The position numbers were made by a program, and so were the translations under genes. A stretch of DNA of 64,000 nucleotides from Pseudomonas alliivorans (GTDB taxonomy: Bacteria; Pseudomonadota; Gammaproteobacteria; Pseudomonadales; Pseudomonadaceae). A model generated the notes under the pieces. It saw nothing but the letters and a program-made list of their open reading frames with translations, did not search any database and had not been told where the DNA came from. The stretch lies in NCBI RefSeq assembly GCF_017826695.1, contig NZ_JAFFZW010000001.1, positions 248,001 to 312,000 on the forward strand. The letters are read 5' to 3'. Below are positions 61,027-64,000 of this stretch, one piece after another. Numbering within the stretch: the first letter of the stretch is position 1; every line of letters begins with the position of its first letter.

Positions 61027-62085
61027 GTGATAGATGCTGACCGTTTGATAACCGCTACCGGCGGCCGTGATCGCGACGAACAGCTTGACCGTGCGATTCG
61101 CCCGCTGAGTCTGGCTGACTACATTGGCCAGCCCACGGTTCGCGAGCAGATGGAGTTGTTCATCCAGGCTGCGCGAGGCCGTAATGAGTCTCTGGATCAC
61201 ACGCTGATCTTCGGGCCTCCAGGTCTGGGCAAGACCACGCTGGCCAATATCATCGCCCAGGAAATGTCGGTCTCGATCAAGAGCACGTCCGGGCCGGTGC
61301 TCGAACGGCCCGGTGACCTGGCCGCGATTCTGACCAATCTTGAACCCAACGACGTGCTCTTCATCGATGAGATTCACAGGCTGTCGCCCATTGTGGAAGA
61401 AGTCCTGTACCCGGCGATGGAAGACTTTCAGCTGGACATCATGATCGGGGAGGGGCCTGCCGCACGGTCCATCAAACTCGATCTGCCGCCGTTCACACTG
61501 GTCGGCGCGACCACCCGTGCGGGCATGCTGACCAATCCGTTGCGTGACCGTTTCGGAATCGTCCAGCGCCTGGAGTTCTACAGCATCGCCGACCTGTCGA
61601 CGATCGTGACCCGGTCCGCCGGCATTCTCGGGCTGGTCATCGAGCCGGAAGGCGCGTTCGAAATTGCACGCCGTGCGCGAGGCACCCCGCGTATCGCCAA
61701 CCGTCTGCTGCGTCGTGTGCGTGACTTCGCCGAAGTGCGCGGCAACGGGCAGATTACCCGGCAGACCGCAGACAAGGCCTTGAACCTTCTTGACGTCGAC
61801 GAGCACGGTTTCGATCATCAGGATAGACGCCTGCTGTTGACCATGATCGAGAAATTCGACGGTGGTCCGGTGGGTGTCGACAGTCTCGCGGCTGCCATCA
61901 GTGAAGAGCGGCATACGATTGAGGACGTACTGGAACCCTATTTGATCCAGCAAGGCTATATGATGCGCACACCACGCGGTCGGGTCGTGACCCGTCATGC
62001 CTATCTGCACTTCGGGCTGAACATCCCTTCCAGGATGGGGGAGCTGCCGACCGCCGAGGAGTTTGTTGATGATCCGGCTGATTAA
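61027..62085 (+). CDS. ruvB: Holliday junction branch migration ATPase RuvB
   Basis: RuvB is the hexameric AAA+ motor that drives branch migration with RuvA. The 352-residue protein starts with GTG immediately after ruvA. Walker A is [17 protein letters not shown], Walker [27 protein letters not shown], sensor 1 in [20 protein letters not shown], the Arg finger in the PLRDRFG segment, and the C-terminal winged helix ends at EEFVDDPAD. All motifs are intact. ybgC follows after 135 bases. Confidence 0.98.
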   Translation: MIDADRLITATGGRDRDEQLDRAIRPLSLADYIGQPTVREQMELFIQAARGRNESLDHTLIFGPPGLGKTTLANIIAQEMSVSIKSTSGPVLERPGDLAAILTNLEPNDVLFIDEIHRLSPIVEEVLYPAMEDFQLDIMIGEGPAARSIKLDLPPFTLVGATTRAGMLTNPLRDRFGIVQRLEFYSIADLSTIVTRSAGILGLVIEPEGAFEIARRARGTPRIANRLLRRVRDFAEVRGNGQITRQTADKALNLLDVDEHGFDHQDRRLLLTMIEKFDGGPVGVDSLAAAISEERHTIEDVLEPYLIQQGYMMRTPRGRVVTRHAYLHFGLNIPSRMGELPTAEEFVDDPAD

Positions 62086-62220
62086 ATGTGACGTCATGCA
62101 ATTTAATCGCCGTCTGTGTGTCACATTGCCAGTCTCGTGGGCGTTACAGGTGGCGAGCGGCAAGTCGTTGAAAAACAGTTGCCTGACCCGATTGGCAACG
62201 TGAGGAGTAAGCACTAGAGT

Positions 62221-62688
62221 ATGCGCGCGCAAAACGGGGTTCAGTCGTTCGCACATCGCTGTCGCGTTTATTACGAGGACACCGATGCTGGCGGCATCGT
62301 CTACTACGTCAATTATCTGAAGTTCATGGAACGGGCTCGTACCGAGCGGCTGCGCGACCTTGGTTTCGCTCAGTCCGCAATGGCGCAGGACAACCTGCTG
62401 TTTGTCGTGCACTCCAGCGAAGCGCGTTATCACAAGCCTGCGCGGCTGGATGACGAATTGCTCGTCAGTGCACAAGTAACCGAATTGAACCGTGTCAGCC
62501 TGCGCTTTCAACAGCAAGTCAGGCGGGCGTCGGATGCAACGCTGCTCTGCGAGGGGCAGTTCTTGGTGGCGTGTGTAAGCGCCGATAGTTTGAAACCCCG
62601 GGCCATTCCCGAAGCTCTGCGAGCGGCCTTTGCCGATCAGAGCGGCGCGGGCACACATTCAGAGCAGGAGATAAAGCGTGGAAGCTAA
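62221..62688 (+). CDS. ybgC: acyl-CoA thioesterase YbgC of the Tol-Pal operon
   Basis: YbgC is a hot-dog-fold thioesterase acting on short or long acyl-CoA, and in E. coli interacts with acyl carrier protein and phospholipid synthesis enzymes. The 155-residue protein has the catalytic Asp22 in [30 protein letters not shown] and the later [20 protein letters not shown] strand. The start is ATG at 62221, after GAGGAG. Its end overlaps tolQ by 11 bases, so it is the first gene of the ybgC-tolQ-tolR-tolA operon. Confidence 0.95.
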   Translation: MRAQNGVQSFAHRCRVYYEDTDAGGIVYYVNYLKFMERARTERLRDLGFAQSAMAQDNLLFVVHSSEARYHKPARLDDELLVSAQVTELNRVSLRFQQQVRRASDATLLCEGQFLVACVSADSLKPRAIPEALRAAFADQSGAGTHSEQEIKRGS

Positions 62689-63373
62689 CGTCGTCGACCA
62701 TTCCTCCATGTGGAGTTTGGTCAGCAATGCCAGCATTGTTGTTCAGTTGGTAATGCTGATTCTGGTGGCCGCCTCGGTCACTTCATGGATCGTGATTTTT
62801 CAGCGCAGCAACATGCTGCGTGCAGGTCGGCGCGCACTGGACAGCTTTGAAGAGCGTTTCTGGTCCGGTATCGATTTGTCCAAGCTGTACCGTCAGGCAG
62901 GCAGCAACCCTGATCCGGACTCGGGCGTCGAGCAGATCTTCCGTGCAGGTTTCAAGGAGTTCTCCCGCCTGCGTCAGCAGTCAGGTGTCGATCCTGATGC
63001 GGTGATGGAAGGTGTGGCCCGGGCCATGCGTGTCGCCATTTCCCGCGAGGAAGAAAAGCTGGAATCCGGTCTTTCGTTTCTGGCGACCGTGGGTTCTACC
63101 AGCCCGTACGTCGGTCTGTTCGGTACCGTCTGGGGGATCATGAACTCCTTCCGTGGTCTGGCAACCGCTCAGCAGGCGACCCTCGCCACTGTGGCGCCAG
63201 GTATCGCAGAAGCCCTCATCGCAACAGCCATCGGCCTGTTCGCGGCAATCCCGGCCGTTATTGCCTACAACCGTTTCTCCGCGCGCAGCGAGACTCTGAT
63301 CAGCCGTTACTACACGTTCGCTGAAGAGTTCCAGGCCATCCTGCACCGTAAAGTGCACACCAGCGAAGAGTGA
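62678..63373 (+). CDS. tolQ: Tol-Pal system motor protein TolQ
   Basis: TolQ and TolR form the proton-driven inner-membrane motor that energises TolA to hold and constrict the outer membrane at division. The 231-residue protein starts at GTG inside ybgC. It has one N-terminal transmembrane helix ([23 protein letters not shown], about residues 19-41), a cytoplasmic loop, and two further helices ([49 protein letters not shown]) with the conserved Thr residues of the proton path. tolR begins 14 bases later. Confidence 0.97.
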   Translation: MEANVVDHSSMWSLVSNASIVVQLVMLILVAASVTSWIVIFQRSNMLRAGRRALDSFEERFWSGIDLSKLYRQAGSNPDPDSGVEQIFRAGFKEFSRLRQQSGVDPDAVMEGVARAMRVAISREEEKLESGLSFLATVGSTSPYVGLFGTVWGIMNSFRGLATAQQATLATVAPGIAEALIATAIGLFAAIPAVIAYNRFSARSETLISRYYTFAEEFQAILHRKVHTSEE

Positions 63374-63387
63374 GCAGGTAATTCCCC

Positions 63388-63852
63388 ATGGCTTTAATCG
63401 CTCGAGATCGACGCAGAAAACGCAAGCCGGTCGCCGAAATGAACGTAGTGCCCTACATCGACGTGATGCTGGTGTTGCTCGTGATTTTCATGGTGACGGC
63501 TCCCATGATCAACCAGGGCGTGAAGGTCGACTTGCCCAAGGTCTCCAGCGAGGCTTTGCCGCAGGACAACAACAATCAGGTCCTGACCATTTCGATCAAG
63601 GCTGACAAGACCTATTACTGGAACCTTGGCAGCGAAGTCGACACAGACAAGCAGATGGACAAGGCAATGACCTTGCCGCAGCTGACTGCCGCCGTCACCA
63701 AGATCGTTGCTGCCGGGCGTGATGCCGGCAAGCAGACGCAGGTGTTCATCCGTGGTGACAAGACCGTTGATTACGGTTCGGTCATGGGCACGATGGGTGG
63801 GTTGCAGAAAGCCGGGGTAGGGAATGTTGGCTTGATTACCGAGGCCCCCTGA
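63388..63852 (+). CDS. tolR: Tol-Pal system protein TolR
   Basis: TolR is the ExbD-like partner of TolQ. The 154-residue protein has a basic cytoplasmic start (MALIARDRRRKRKPVAEMNV), one transmembrane helix with the key proton-carrying Asp25 (VVPYIDVMLVLLVIFMVTAP), then a periplasmic domain (VKVDLPKVSSEALPQDNNNQVLTISIKADKTYYWN) ending in GGLQKAGVGNVGLITEAP. Its stop overlaps the tolA start (TGATG). Confidence 0.97.
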   Translation: MALIARDRRRKRKPVAEMNVVPYIDVMLVLLVIFMVTAPMINQGVKVDLPKVSSEALPQDNNNQVLTISIKADKTYYWNLGSEVDTDKQMDKAMTLPQLTAAVTKIVAAGRDAGKQTQVFIRGDKTVDYGSVMGTMGGLQKAGVGNVGLITEAP

Positions 63853-64000
63853 TGCAGCCGATTCGAGAGCCGTCTGCCTCGGAAAGCTATTTCTGGCCCA
63901 GTGTCTGGGCTGTGGCGTTGCACATCCTGATTTTCGGCATGCTCTTTGTGAGCTTTGCGATGACGCCCGACCTGCCTGAAGCCAAGCCTATCGTTCAGGC
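63852..64000 (+). CDS. tolA: cell envelope protein TolA, 3' end outside window
   Basis: Only the first 49 codons are present. The frame starts at the ATG overlapping the tolR stop and encodes MQPIREPSASESYFWPSVW followed by a hydrophobic stretch (VALHILIFGMLFVSFAM) that fits the single N-terminal transmembrane helix of TolA. TolA spans the periplasm and links the TolQR motor to Pal. Identity rests on the helix and on position after tolQR. Confidence 0.9.
   Translation, partial: MQPIREPSASESYFWPSVWAVALHILIFGMLFVSFAMTPDLPEAKPIVQ

Noticed and set aside
60829..62658. A 609-codon antisense frame over ruvA, ruvB and ybgC
   Set aside because: It runs through three firmly identified genes and shows no domain.

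Overview
The window is chromosomal DNA of a Pseudomonas, most likely the P. syringae complex. Three things point there: near-full-length Pseudomonas-type proteins (RpoS, MprF/alanyl-PG synthase, OprD-type porin, FinR/Fpr, ErdR); gene orders lpxD-fabZ-lpxA-lpxB-rnhB-dnaE-accA, surE-pcm-nlpD-rpoS-rsmZ-fdxA, mutS-cinA-recA-recX and aspS-yebC-ruvCAB-ybgC-tolQRA; and high-GC codon use throughout. Nearly all of it is core genome. I see no prophage, insertion sequence, CRISPR array, toxin-antitoxin pair or integrated island. Species-level assignment is inference from memory of these families, not from a search.

Layout. 1-8773: lipid A, fatty acid and replication cluster (lpxD partial, fabZ, lpxA, lpxB, rnhB, dnaE, accA), followed by a REP-like repeat. 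9098-15809: tilS, pyrG, kdsA, eno, ftsB, ispD. 15822-18843: the glutathione-dependent formaldehyde module, with a LysR regulator divergent from frmA-fghA. 18948-24526: ispF-truD-surE-pcm-nlpD-rpoS, then the small RNA rsmZ, which sequesters RsmA. 24608-30356: fdxA and mutS on the minus strand, then a 41-codon gene, cinA, recA (with a LexA box) and recX.

30359-38893: single genes and short operons. These are a LOG-family protein, a small secreted protein, a DTW tRNA-modifying enzyme, erdR, dgkA, the divergent finR/fpr redox pair, trmO-like, a DUF1456 protein, a pseudouridine-synthase-like protein that lacks the catalytic Asp, and a GNAT acetyltransferase. 39000-46554: rimO, kup, and the aminoacyl-phosphatidylglycerol pair (a hydrolase overlapping mprF by one base). 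46906-47255: two initiator tRNA genes on the minus strand, each with its own promoter and terminator. 47517-54465: dinB, an unknown lipoprotein, proS, an oprD-family porin, a gene-free stretch of about 970 bases with nested inverted repeats, a HIT protein and slyX. 54525-64000: a cold-shock-domain membrane protein, a Dps-family protein, a ribbon-helix-helix protein, aspS, yebC, ruvC-ruvA-ruvB, ybgC-tolQ-tolR and the first codons of tolA.

The genes serve a few joined tasks: building and maintaining the envelope (lipid A, KDO, Tol-Pal, FtsB, aminoacylated lipids, porin); DNA replication and repair (DnaE, MutS, RecA/RecX, DinB, RuvABC, RNase HII); translation and tRNA modification; and stress or lifestyle control (RpoS, RsmZ, NlpD, Dps, FinR/Fpr, formaldehyde detoxification). 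No clearly new multi-gene system is visible. The items most worth a second look are the pseudouridine-synthase-like protein without its catalytic Asp, the terminator-like hairpin that abuts the ispF start codon, the possible leader peptide before pyrG, the nested palindromes upstream of oprD, and several long perfect palindromes between core genes.
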